Shown in pieces: positions 16,892-24,361 of a stretch of DNA of 64,000 bases. Location: positions 1 to 64,000 of the forward strand of contig NZ_VMHE01000005.1 of the NCBI RefSeq assembly GCF_007559425.1, read 5' to 3'. The notes beneath the pieces are model-generated. The model was not told the DNA's origin and made no database searches. It saw only the letters and a list, made by a program, of their open reading frames with translations. Source of the DNA: Allobacillus salarius (GTDB lineage Bacteria; Bacillota; Bacilli; Bacillales; Alkalibacillaceae). How positions within the stretch are numbered: position 1 is the stretch's first letter; every line of letters begins with the position of its first letter. The position numbers were made by a program, and so were the translations under genes.

Positions 16892-17230
16892 TTAGTACAA
16901 TTCGATTTTATTTTTCAATAAGGAGATTGGAAGAGCTTCTTCTTCGTCAATTATATCACCATCAACACTTCTTCTCGTACCCCAAGCAAAAACGCCTTTC
17001 AAATAGCTAATCGTAAACGTCTCTCCAACTGCGCCTTCTAGCTCGTACACATCGCCTTTACTGTAATCCTTTGGGTCCATCATATAAGCTTCGGCCATGA
17101 CCATTTTTCGTTGGTACACTTCAAATTCATTCACCATACCGAGCTGCTCAGCATTTTGTGCTTTCGCCTTCAACCGACCAATTTCTGAACGCAACTCTGG
17201 GATTGTGTATTCACTATATCTTCTTTCCAT
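16892..17230 (-). CDS. yfhH: YfhH family protein (DUF1811)
   Basis: A 112-residue soluble protein. A helical N-terminal half (SEYTIPELRSEIGRLKAKAQNAEQLGM) is followed by a small beta domain, as in B. subtilis YfhH. The ATG at 17230 has AAGGAAG upstream; a GTG three codons earlier is too close to it. It is cotranscribed with recX (17-bp gap). Function unknown. Confidence 0.86.
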   Translation of the reverse strand: MERRYSEYTIPELRSEIGRLKAKAQNAEQLGMVNEFEVYQRKMVMAEAYMMDPKDYSKGDVYELEGAVGETFTISYLKGVFAWGTRRSVDGDIIDEEEALPISLLKNKIELY

Positions 17231-17247
17231 TCCTACCACTTCCTTTT

Positions 17248-18069
17248 TTAGGATTCTACTTCTTCATTCAACTTTTCATCGATAAACTGTTCAATCAAAT
17301 CGCCTTGAAAACCTTTCTGGTACAGAGATGCTTTCACCTTTTGAATGAGCATGCCACCTTCATGCTTACGCGCTTGCTTCATCCATATTTTCTCACCTTG
17401 ATGGTAGAGAGCTTCTTTCTCTGCATCATCATCTTTTTCCAGATCGATTTCTTCGATTGCCATTTGGATAGCATCCATCTGATAGCCTTGCTGTAACATC
17501 GATTGCTTCGCTTTGTTCAATTGTGTACGAAATGACTCTCTATTGGATGGACGGATTTTTTTCCCTAATAGTTTGGCTGCTTTTTCGACTTCTATTTCTT
17601 TTGAGTACTTTTCCATCGCATCGTCAATCGTAGCAGGCGAAATCTTTTTCTGCATCAATTCTTGCTTAATTTTATTCGGACCTTTACTTGTCGTGTTTAT
17701 TTTCGTTTGAACATATGCTTCACTAAAGGCTACGTCATCAATTAATTTCTCTTGGATTAGTTTTTCCATTACAAAAGCGATCTCTTCTTCTGTCGCTTCC
17801 TTCTTTACCAAATAATCAACCATTTCAGACTCCGCTCGCATTCTGTAGCTTAAATAATTGATTGAAAGGGTATAGTATTGATGGATTGCATCTTGTTTTT
17901 TGATTTCATCGATTTCGGACTGGGAAATTTCCATCCCTTTTCGAATGGCATGACGGATCAACAAATCCTCATGAATACCAAACCCGAAAGATTCTATTTC
18001 ATTCGTTTTTATAAAAATATTATATCGATTTTTATTCTTCTTTTGTGTTGTTATCCGACTGACAATCAT
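17248..18069 (-). CDS. recX: recombination regulator RecX
   Basis: A 273-residue, almost wholly alpha-helical protein made of RecX three-helix repeats, with motifs such as YLSYRMRAESEMVDYL, LIDDVAFSEAYV and GPNKIKQELMQKKI. RecX binds RecA filaments and limits their activity. The length fits the long Firmicute form (B. subtilis YfhG). GAGGTG precedes the ATG. It is the first gene of a recX-yfhH pair, divergent from yfhF. Confidence 0.93.
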   Translation of the reverse strand: MIVSRITTQKKNKNRYNIFIKTNEIESFGFGIHEDLLIRHAIRKGMEISQSEIDEIKKQDAIHQYYTLSINYLSYRMRAESEMVDYLVKKEATEEEIAFVMEKLIQEKLIDDVAFSEAYVQTKINTTSKGPNKIKQELMQKKISPATIDDAMEKYSKEIEVEKAAKLLGKKIRPSNRESFRTQLNKAKQSMLQQGYQMDAIQMAIEEIDLEKDDDAEKEALYHQGEKIWMKQARKHEGGMLIQKVKASLYQKGFQGDLIEQFIDEKLNEEVES

Positions 18070-18126
18070 ACAGACACCTCATTTTAAATTACTTCCATTA
18101 TAGTACACGATAGGAGGGACTTCCAC

Positions 18127-19032
18127 TTGAGAATCATGATTGCTGGTGGTACCGGATTTGTCGGCAGACAATTGATCGACCATTTTCGAAATCCGGAAAA
18201 TATGATTTACGTATTGACGCGTCATCCAGAAAAACATAAAGATGAACCGTATGTGAAATATATCGAATGGTTAACGCCTGATAGCCAACCAGAAATACCG
18301 ATTCAACAAGTTGATGTTTGTATCAATTTAGCTGGTGAATCACTGAATAGTGGTCGCTGGACGGAAGAAAGAAAACGTTCGATTTTGGAAAGCCGCATGA
18401 CAACAACAAGAGAATTCATTCGCATTATGGATACGTTGAAAACGAAGCCTGAAGTGTATATTAACGCTTCAGCAATTGGCTATTATGGAACATCGACCGA
18501 AAAAATTTTCACAGAAAATACGATTGTAGCTGGACGTGACTTTTTGGCAGAAGTTTGTGATGTCTGGGAAGCTGAGGCTCAGGCAGCCGAAGAACTTGGC
18601 ATTCGAACAGTCCTCACGAGATTTGGACTCATTCTTGATCGAAACAACGGCGTACTCCCGTTATTCGCTTTACCGTATCAAATGATGGTCGGCGGAAAAG
18701 TCGGTTCTGGAGAACAATGGATGTCATGGATTCATATCCAAGACGTCGTGCTGGCAATCGATTGGATTATTCAAAACAAAACCATTTCAGGACCTGTTAA
18801 CTTTACGGCTCCTAAACCGAAACGAAATAAGGACTTTGGTAAAAAATTAGCTGAGACATTGAATCGACCGACATGGCTATCCATCCCTTCCACTCCTGTC
18901 CGTATTGCTTTAGGAGATATGAGTGATTTAATTTTGAAAGGGCAATATGTTTTGCCAAGAAAGCTGCAGGACAGCGGCTATTCATTTAAATATCGTTCAC
19001 TAGATCGCGCACTTGATAATATTTATAGATAA
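18127..19032 (+). CDS. yfhF: TIGR01777-type NAD-dependent epimerase YfhF
   Basis: A 301-residue extended-SDR protein. The N-terminal Rossmann motif GGTGFVGR binds NAD(P). NLAGESLNSGRWTEERK, SAIGYYG and a C-terminal domain beginning NFTAPKP are typical of the TIGR01777/SDR39U1 family. The start is TTG with GGAGGG 8 nt upstream. It is divergent from recX as in B. subtilis. The substrate is unknown. Confidence 0.9.
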   Translation: MRIMIAGGTGFVGRQLIDHFRNPENMIYVLTRHPEKHKDEPYVKYIEWLTPDSQPEIPIQQVDVCINLAGESLNSGRWTEERKRSILESRMTTTREFIRIMDTLKTKPEVYINASAIGYYGTSTEKIFTENTIVAGRDFLAEVCDVWEAEAQAAEELGIRTVLTRFGLILDRNNGVLPLFALPYQMMVGGKVGSGEQWMSWIHIQDVVLAIDWIIQNKTISGPVNFTAPKPKRNKDFGKKLAETLNRPTWLSIPSTPVRIALGDMSDLILKGQYVLPRKLQDSGYSFKYRSLDRALDNIYR

Positions 19033-19077
19033 TGGATTTTCCCTTTAAAAAAATTCGCTTTTCGACATAAAAAACGA

Positions 19078-19106
19078 TTGGCAAATCGCCAAAAAAAGTG
19101 TATGAT
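19078..19106 (+). promoter_or_regulatory. promoter of the tRNA-like leader / GNAT gene
   Basis: TTGGCA (19078-19083), a 17-nt spacer and TATGAT (19101-19106) form a strong sigma-A promoter. Transcription should begin near 19113. The -35 is part of an inverted repeat TTGGC (19078-19082) / GCCAA (19088-19092), possibly an operator. Confidence 0.7.
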
Positions 19107-19112
19107 TTTTTT

Positions 19113-19284
19113 AGAGAAATAGGGAAGGCAAATGGTGCGCCACCGCTTGATTGTATGCGGTTCTAGTGGGTTCGATTCCCACCCCGAATTTTTGTTGTAA
19201 CAGATAAAAATTCGAGGGTGAAACGAACGCCACACGTGGGCCGTTTTTCTTAAACACCCTCATATTAATGGAGGGTGTTTTATT
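19113..19284 (+). ncRNA. tRNA-like 5' leader with ribosome-site switch
   Basis: The leader holds a canonical T-arm: GTGGG (19166-19170), loop TTCGATT, CCCAC (19178-19182). A D-arm-like GGC...GCC and a CCGC/GCGG arm lie before it. A second hairpin pairs GAATTTTT (19186-19193) with AAAAATTC (19206-19213). GAGGGTG (19214-19220) can pair with CACCCTC (19255-19261), and CACCCTC can instead pair with GAGGGTG (19271-19277), the ribosome site of the GNAT gene. An imperfect hairpin followed by TTTTT (19222-19248) lies between. It is not a working tRNA: no acceptor pairing, wrong anticodon loop, no CCA. I do not recognise it as a known riboswitch. Confidence 0.6.
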
Positions 19285-19836
19285 ATGCTTAAAAAACGTG
19301 AACTACAAGATGCGCACATTCTCTTTCCACTATTGAATGATCAAGCTGTGAAACCGTACGTTCGAGAAAAAGCTGATTCCTTGGAGGCATATTACTTTTT
19401 AATGAACCGGTTTGCCCAGCAAGAAGATAATGGCGAGTTAATCTCAAGAACAATCATGGACGATTGGGGGAGTCCAATCGGTGCGATTACGTTATATGAT
19501 ATCGAACAACGTGCTGGTTTTATGGCCACATGGCTCGGGAAGCCTTTCTTCGGCAAAGGTTATAACCAATATGCGAAGGAACAATTTTTATATGAACTGT
19601 TCGTTGAACACGATATCGACCTTGTGTTTTTGAAAGTTAATGAATTAAATGCCCGGTCTATCGCAGCCATGAACAAAATACCGTATGCAGCAAAAGCCGA
19701 TGAAACTTTTTCGCATGTTTATGAAAAGATCAATCAAGGTGAAAAGCGCTTTAAACTGTTTGCTATTCATAAAGATGCCTATCTATTATTTATCAATGAG
19801 CGTGAACAACTTGTAGTGGATGAGTTGGAGGCTTAA
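19285..19836 (+). CDS. GNAT family N-acetyltransferase
   Basis: A 183-residue GNAT-fold protein of RimJ/RimL-like layout. The acetyl-CoA motif is around GKPFFGKGYNQYAKE, preceded by the IGAITLYDIE strand and followed by KVNELNARSIAAMNK, the usual N-x-x-S region. An extra C-terminal segment (about 150-183) is not typical of the core. The acceptor is unknown. The ATG is preceded by GGAGGGTG, which can be hidden by CACCCTC in the leader, so translation may be regulated. Monocistronic. Confidence 0.85.
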   Translation: MLKKRELQDAHILFPLLNDQAVKPYVREKADSLEAYYFLMNRFAQQEDNGELISRTIMDDWGSPIGAITLYDIEQRAGFMATWLGKPFFGKGYNQYAKEQFLYELFVEHDIDLVFLKVNELNARSIAAMNKIPYAAKADETFSHVYEKINQGEKRFKLFAIHKDAYLLFINEREQLVVDELEA

Positions 19837-19867
19837 GCAATCGACCTTTCTTGTATTTATGTAGTGA

Positions 19868-19993
19868 GGTTGCATATATTTTGAAAATGGGCGTATATAT
19901 TTTTGATTTGGGAGCATATATTTCCGGTTTGGGCGCATATCCACCGGTTTTGGATGTATATTTTATTAATTTGGGAGCATATCCGAACCATTT
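19868..19993. repeat. 21-bp tandem array A2
   Basis: Six units of exactly 21 bp with core GGG-N-GCATAT and a T-rich end; the first unit is the most degenerate. It begins about 30 bp behind the GNAT stop codon. The core is unlike arrays A1/A3/A4 but the period is the same. One plus-strand frame reads LGAYxxx heptads without a stop, with no ribosome site or start. Confidence 0.82.
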
Positions 19994-20050
19994 ATGCGGT
20001 TAAATGAGTCCATCGGTATATTGAAATGATTTTCCCCATTGGCTACTAAG

Positions 20051-20198
20051 TTATCCACAGCTATCCACAAATTGTGTGTAACTCTGTGAAAACCCATTTT
20101 TATAACCTTTTTTATTCACAAGAACACACGCTCTTACCTGTGGATAATGTGCATAAGTCTGTGAATAGTTAAATTTATACCTTTTTCACTGTGGATAA
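20051..20198. other. DnaA-box cluster
   Basis: Plus-strand boxes: TTATCCACA 20051-20059, CTATCCACA 20061-20069, TTATTCACA 20112-20120. Minus-strand boxes: TTATCCACA 20139-20147, TTATGCACA 20148-20156, CTATTCACA 20160-20168, TTATCCACA 20190-20198. Three match TTATCCACA perfectly and one more fits TTATNCACA. They lie in the 569-bp gap between the GNAT and xre genes. No replication gene is nearby, so this is more likely a DnaA-titration or regulatory site than an origin. Confidence 0.75.
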
Positions 20199-20234
20199 CC
20201 TGTATACGAATATAATGATCATTTTATGTCCCAA

Positions 20235-20280
20235 TTGTTCTTATTCGGAACAATAGTTTATATGTGAAGAATAAGAACAA
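20235..20280. repeat. nested inverted repeats upstream of xre
   Basis: TTGTTCTTATTC (20235-20246) and GAATAAGAACAA (20269-20280) are a perfect 12-bp inverted repeat. ATTGTTC (20234-20240) and GAACAAT (20248-20254) form another within it. A third, AGCGGT/ACCGCT, lies at 20362-20377. They may be operators for the adjacent Xre regulator. Confidence 0.5.
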
Positions 20281-20405
20281 CCATTACCTCCCTTTCCGTA
20301 TTTTTTAGTGATAGCATGATGAGATATAGCGTATGTTTCCAGTATCCTGATTGCTTAATCAAGCGGTAATGACCGCTACTTCTTAAACGGAAAGCGTGTG
20401 TATAA

Positions 20406-20825
20406 ATGCCATTCAATTTAGCAGCAAATATCCGATATTTTCGCGAACAGAATAACTGGACGCAACAATATGTCGCAGACGCTTTGAATGTCTCTCGTTC
20501 AATGATTGCCAAATGGGAAAACCAATCAGCGCAGCCCGACTTACATGTGTTGATTAAGCTGAGTGAACTCTTTGAAATTTCCCTTGATCAACTGATTGGA
20601 CGTTCGATCACAAAAGAACACGTCCTCCGCGAAATTGAACGCATTTATTCATTGGAAGAAGAAGTCTCACAGCAAGATGAAAACATTATTCAACTCATAG
20701 ACTTCATCATACGAAACAAACAATTCAACGAGCGATTTCGCGAGCTTGCTAGATTGCCTGTAAAAAAGCAACGCGTCGTATTGAACATGCTCGAAAAATT
20801 AATATCCGATTTAAATAAAATATAA
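20406..20825 (+). CDS. Xre-family transcriptional regulator
   Basis: A 139-residue protein. Residues 5-60 are a classic lambda-repressor-type helix-turn-helix (IRYFREQNNWTQQYVADALNVSRSMIAKWENQSAQPDL...LSELFEISLDQLIG). A C-terminal helical part of about 70 residues may dimerise. GGAAAG is the only ribosome site and lies rather far (about 12 nt) from the ATG. The targets are unknown; inverted repeats upstream suggest autoregulation. It has its own terminator. Confidence 0.85.
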   Translation: MPFNLAANIRYFREQNNWTQQYVADALNVSRSMIAKWENQSAQPDLHVLIKLSELFEISLDQLIGRSITKEHVLREIERIYSLEEEVSQQDENIIQLIDFIIRNKQFNERFRELARLPVKKQRVVLNMLEKLISDLNKI

Positions 20826-20840
20826 GTTATGAATTAAAGA

Positions 20841-20877
20841 ATGATAGTCAATACTAATATTGGCTATCATTTTTTTA
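20841..20877 (+). terminator. terminator after xre
   Basis: ATGATAGTCAATA and TATTGGCTATCAT pair around a CTAA loop (one mismatch) and are followed by TTTTTTT. Confidence 0.88.
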
Positions 20878-20956
20878 TTCAACTATTAATAAAAGTTCAA
20901 TAGATTGAATTGAAACCTTTTTGAACGAATAAACGTATGTATATTATAAAGTTTAG

Positions 20957-21030
20957 TGGCTTATTCGAGCGGTTATTGTGCTAAATCGATCGGTCACACG
21001 CTATCGCGCACCGCTTTGAAAGGTCGCACG
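20957..21030. repeat. degenerate 20-21 bp repeats
   Basis: GCT-N-A-N-TCGA-N-CGGT occurs at 20959 and again at 20980, 21 bp later; a weaker third copy starts at 21000. It lies between xre and the yxlEFG-like operon. Only two units agree well, so this is a tentative further member of the 21-bp class. Confidence 0.35.
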
Positions 21031-21112
21031 TATGCTTAGAATATTTACATGTATTTGGTAAAGCCACAAATAGAGATTTATAGAGTCTATCAGTAAAAGG
21101 TGGGAGATGAAG

Positions 21113-21319
21113 ATGGAAGAAGGTTTAACACTTATTCAAGAGAATTTAGCAATTCTTGCACCGTTATTTATACTGCAATTAATTTTAATGGTCATTGCGT
21201 TAATTGATTTGGCTAAAAATGATGAGCCGAAAGGACCGAAGTGGGTTTGGACTCTCGTCATAATTTTCATTAATATTGTCGGTCCAATCGTTTATTTTAT
21301 CGCTGGAAAGAGGAGATAA
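21113..21319 (+). CDS. PLDc_N-type small membrane protein (YxlE-like)
   Basis: A 68-residue protein with two transmembrane segments. The LIDLAKNDEPKGPKWVW loop is the signature of the PLDc_N domain. B. subtilis YxlE, encoded directly before the YxlF-YxlG ABC transporter, has this layout. The ATG at 21113 is favoured over the one at 21107 because AAAGGTGGG ends only 2-3 nt before the latter. It lies 3 bp before the ATPase gene. No sigma factor gene (sigY in B. subtilis) lies upstream. Confidence 0.78.
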   Translation: MEEGLTLIQENLAILAPLFILQLILMVIALIDLAKNDEPKGPKWVWTLVIIFINIVGPIVYFIAGKRR

Positions 21320-21322
21320 AAA

Positions 21323-22231
21323 ATGGAGTTAGTCTCTGTGAAAGATTTAACGAAAACGTATTCGAAGCACAATGTCGTGGACCATGTTGGTTTTGATCTT
21401 CATCCAGGAAAGTGTGTCGCATTGCTTGGACCGAACGGTGCGGGAAAAACAACGACTTTGCGTATGTTAGCTGGGTTCATTCAACCGACCAGTGGTACAA
21501 TTTTATTTAATGAAGATACGCTTTCAAAGGATTTCCGCAAATATGTCGGTTATTTACCACAACATCCGAGCTTTTATCCGTGGATGTCCGGCGAAGAATT
21601 CTTACACTATGCCGGCCAACTAGCTGGTTTGACTAAACATGAAGTCTCTGACAGGTCAGAGAAACTTTTGCAGCTAGTACACTTAACAGATGCTGGCAAA
21701 AAACGAATCGGAAAATATTCTGGGGGAATGAAGCAGCGACTCGGGATTGCTCAAGCATTGATCCATCAACCAAAACTAATCATGCTTGATGAACCGGTTT
21801 CGTCCCTTGACCCGATTGGCCGAAGAGAAGTTTTGAATCTAATCCGTGAATTGAAAAAAGATGCAACTGTTTTATTTTCCACTCATATTTTAAATGATGC
21901 TGAAGAAGTGAGCGAAGAGATTCTTCTTATGAATGATGGAAAATTAATCGAACAAGGACCGATTTCAGAGATTCGTGGCATGCAACAGACAGTTACAATC
22001 CGTCTTTCCTTTGAAAAAGAACCGAAATTCATTCATGAGAAATTGAAAGAGATTGATTCAGTGTACCAAGTGACTGAAGAAAACGGCGTCTTTGATGTTA
22101 CTGTGCATGATTTAAATGCTGCTCGAAAAGCAATTTTTGAACGTGTTCAAGAAGAGGGTTGGGAACTTTCATTGTTTGAAATTACATCAGGGACATTGGA
22201 AGATATCTTTATGAAGGCGGTGAATAAATAA
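21323..22231 (+). CDS. ABC transporter ATP-binding protein (YxlF-like)
   Basis: A 302-residue ATPase. It has Walker A GPNGAGKTT, Q-loop LPQH, signature YSGGMKQRLGIAQALI, Walker B LIMLDEPVSSLDP and the H-loop STHILNDAEE, plus an 80-residue C-terminal extension common in ABC-2 type ATPases. It would power the permease encoded next, whose ATG overlaps the stop codon by 1 bp. The substrate is unknown. Confidence 0.9.
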   Translation: MELVSVKDLTKTYSKHNVVDHVGFDLHPGKCVALLGPNGAGKTTTLRMLAGFIQPTSGTILFNEDTLSKDFRKYVGYLPQHPSFYPWMSGEEFLHYAGQLAGLTKHEVSDRSEKLLQLVHLTDAGKKRIGKYSGGMKQRLGIAQALIHQPKLIMLDEPVSSLDPIGRREVLNLIRELKKDATVLFSTHILNDAEEVSEEILLMNDGKLIEQGPISEIRGMQQTVTIRLSFEKEPKFIHEKLKEIDSVYQVTEENGVFDVTVHDLNAARKAIFERVQEEGWELSLFEITSGTLEDIFMKAVNK

Positions 22232-23004
22232 TGCAATGGACCGTCATTCTTAAAAAAGAACTAACCGAAAACTGGCGAAATTTCAAATGGATTTGGGTGC
22301 CGATTGTGTTCATCCTGATCTCAATTATGGATCCTATTTCTACTTACTATATGCCGATAATCATCGAGTCTGCTGGCGGGCTGCCAGAAGGAACAATCAT
22401 TGATATTCCGATGCCTAATCCTTCCGAAGCGATGATGATGAGTTTTTCTCAGTTAAATATCATCGGTGTTTTAATACTGACAGTCATTTCTATGGGTACC
22501 ATTTCAGGTGAGATCAAAAGCGGTGTGTATGAACTGGTTCTCGCCAAACCTGTAAAATATACGAATTATGTTACCGCAAAGTTCTTCTCTTACTGGCTAC
22601 TCATGATTGTTTCATTGTTTCTCGGACTATTGGCAAGTTGGTATTATATTAATCTTCTTTTCGGAGACTTAGCGTTTAGCCAACTAATTGTAGCTGCGTT
22701 GTTCTATGCTTGTTGGCTAACTTTACTCATCGCCATCGTCATCCTTTATAATACTTGGTTCAAATCACCTGGATTGATCGCTTTCTTATCGATTATTACC
22801 GTCATTATTTTGTCAGTTATGACGAACATATTTAGTCACGTACTCGGATGGAGTCCAGCTAAAATAACGGAATATATTGCCATCTACTTGCACACGGGTG
22901 ACTTGGATACAGAGATTTGGTTTAGTTCCTTGATTGCATTATTAGTGAGTTTGTCATGTTTACTATTCGCGATAGTATCTTTACGAAACAAAGCGATTGA
23001 TTAA
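22231..23004 (+). CDS. ABC-2 type permease (YxlG-like)
   Basis: A 257-residue membrane protein with six transmembrane segments and a large extracytoplasmic loop after the first. The MGTISGEIKSGVYELVLAKPVKY stretch between helices 2 and 3 is typical of ABC-2 permeases of the NatB/YxlG kind. It is translationally coupled to the ATPase gene. It is followed by array A3 and a bidirectional terminator. Confidence 0.87.
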   Translation: MQWTVILKKELTENWRNFKWIWVPIVFILISIMDPISTYYMPIIIESAGGLPEGTIIDIPMPNPSEAMMMSFSQLNIIGVLILTVISMGTISGEIKSGVYELVLAKPVKYTNYVTAKFFSYWLLMIVSLFLGLLASWYYINLLFGDLAFSQLIVAALFYACWLTLLIAIVILYNTWFKSPGLIAFLSIITVIILSVMTNIFSHVLGWSPAKITEYIAIYLHTGDLDTEIWFSSLIALLVSLSCLLFAIVSLRNKAID

Positions 23005-23048
23005 AAGGAAGGTCGTTGTTGTCACGCGAAGTGGTAAAGATGGCGGCC

Positions 23049-23216
23049 GAGCTGATTAACACTGAAGGTGTCGTGCTTAACACTGAAGCCGAGCTGATTA
23101 ACACTGAAGAAACCGGATTTAACACTGAAGCTGACTCAATTAACACTGAAGAAACTGGATTCAACACTGATGCTGACTCAATTAACGCTGAAGAAATCGA
23201 ATTTAATGCTGAAGCT
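23049..23216. repeat. 21-bp tandem array A3
   Basis: Eight units of exactly 21 bp with core TTAACACTGAAG. Two alternating unit types make a 42-bp higher-order repeat in the second half. It lies between the end of the ABC permease gene and the terminator shared with the convergent pil operon. A plus-strand frame reads xxINTEx heptads and the minus strand is open too, but no ribosome site precedes either. Confidence 0.9.
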
Positions 23217-23223
23217 TTTTCAG

Positions 23224-23270
23224 TACAAAAAAAGCTGAGAATCGATAACCTTATCGACTGCTCAGCTTTC
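23224..23270. terminator. bidirectional terminator, yxlG-like/pilO
   Basis: AAAGCTGAG (23231-23239) pairs with CTCAGCTTT (23261-23269), with an inner TCGATAA/TTATCGA helix. The minus strand ends in TTTTTTT, the plus strand in TTTCTTCTT. Confidence 0.88.
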
Positions 23271-23273
23271 TTC

Positions 23274-23831
23274 TTATCCATCTTCTCGATTCACTAGTTT
23301 ACCTGTTCCATAGATGATGACTTCAGCCTGGAATCCTATATCATCGGCATCCTGCTCTTGATATGTCATTCGGCTTACTTGAATAATCCGTTCTTCCGAC
23401 TCCAATTGTTGAATGAATTGCTCAATTGCACGCGTCGAATTGGCCTGCCCATTCAATGTCACAACCTGTTGGATGATTTCTTTGTCTTCAAATATGGCTG
23501 TTGGCTCCTCGAAAATATACTCTCCGACGACAATTTTTCTTCTCTTTGCTGCTCGCTCGATCGACTGTACAAAAGCTTCTTCATCAAGTCCTTCGGGCAA
23601 TTGAACGAGTAAATCATCCATCGTTATTTCATCCATTTCTTCTTGTTCATTTTTAGCTTGCTTCAGTGCTTTTTCTCGCTGTTTTTCGATCTCCAGCTTT
23701 TGTTCAGTTCGGCTTAATTCATCTGCTTGACTATTATAATAAAAAAAGTAAAACGCCGTCCCCCCTACAACAAGAAGGAGCATCCAAACAATGATTATCT
23801 TAATTTGACTTGGTTGAAGCTTTATTTTCAT
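23274..23831 (-). CDS. pilO: type IV pilus assembly protein PilO-like
   Basis: A 185-residue protein. A short cytoplasmic tail, one transmembrane segment (about 10-28), a coiled coil (about 33-65) and a C-terminal ferredoxin-like domain are the layout of PilO. It is the last gene of the pil operon and overlaps pilN by 4 bp (ATGA). Primary sequence is weakly conserved in this family, so the call leans on order and layout. Confidence 0.8.
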   Translation of the reverse strand: MKIKLQPSQIKIIIVWMLLLVVGGTAFYFFYYNSQADELSRTEQKLEIEKQREKALKQAKNEQEEMDEITMDDLLVQLPEGLDEEAFVQSIERAAKRRKIVVGEYIFEEPTAIFEDKEIIQQVVTLNGQANSTRAIEQFIQQLESEERIIQVSRMTYQEQDADDIGFQAEVIIYGTGKLVNREDG

Positions 23832-24361
23832 GATGATTCACCCGCTTCAATTTGCAACGTATAAACAGCGGAGTATTGATTATCCTCCGGGATGGCCAAA
23901 ATCGAATGTAGCAACACATCATCCACACCTTGAAGCTCTCTCAATTGATTTAAGTATTGCGTCGCTTGATGGCTCGTACTTACATTCACCGAGACTTCAA
24001 CGATGTTTTCATTATAGGTAAGCTGTTCAATCGTTGCTGAACTTGGCAATTGGTTAGAGACTTGTTGCAAGGCTGAGCTAACTTTTGGATATAATGGACG
24101 AACTTGTTCAACATAACCTTTCCGCTGTTGTAATTCACTATCATTCAACGGGCCTTCAACTTGCTCGATCAATGCTTGGTTAAGTTGCTCTTGTTGCTGA
24201 AGGCGGCTATTGATTAAACTCATTTCATTCCCTTGTTGCCAGGCGAGCAAAAAACAGATGGCAACAGCTAATACAGTCGTTATCGTTAATAACGCACCGA
24301 CTAGAAAAGACCCTTGATTTTTCGGTTCTTTTTTACGTAATAAATTAATCTCGACTGCCAT
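23828..24361 (-). CDS. pilN: type IV pilus assembly protein PilN-like
   Basis: A 177-residue bitopic protein. The N-terminal VEINLLR motif is the PilN segment that binds PilM. A transmembrane helix (about 20-42), a coiled coil and a periplasmic-type ferredoxin-like domain follow. The ATG directly abuts the pilM stop codon. PilN and PilO form the alignment complex linking the cytoplasmic PilM ring to the pilus. Confidence 0.87.
   Translation of the reverse strand: MAVEINLLRKKEPKNQGSFLVGALLTITTVLAVAICFLLAWQQGNEMSLINSRLQQQEQLNQALIEQVEGPLNDSELQQRKGYVEQVRPLYPKVSSALQQVSNQLPSSATIEQLTYNENIVEVSVNVSTSHQATQYLNQLRELQGVDDVLLHSILAIPEDNQYSAVYTLQIEAGESS

Noticed and set aside
19113..19193. A functional tRNA gene
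   Set aside because: The T-arm is perfect, but the 5' and 3' ends do not make a 7-bp acceptor stem, the anticodon-like loop has the wrong size and there is no CCA. I kept it as a tRNA-like leader.
19023..19235. 70-residue minus-strand frame downstream of yfhF
   Set aside because: It contains a GWESNP stretch, the usual false translation of a tRNA T-arm, and has no start signals.
20051..20198. Chromosomal or plasmid replication origin
   Set aside because: DnaA boxes are present, but there is no dnaA, dnaN, rep or AT-rich unwinding element with iterons next to them.
23016..23297. 93-residue frame with INTE heptads across array A3
   Set aside because: It runs through the array and into the terminator hairpin; no ribosome site. 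Same reasoning for 34804-35049.
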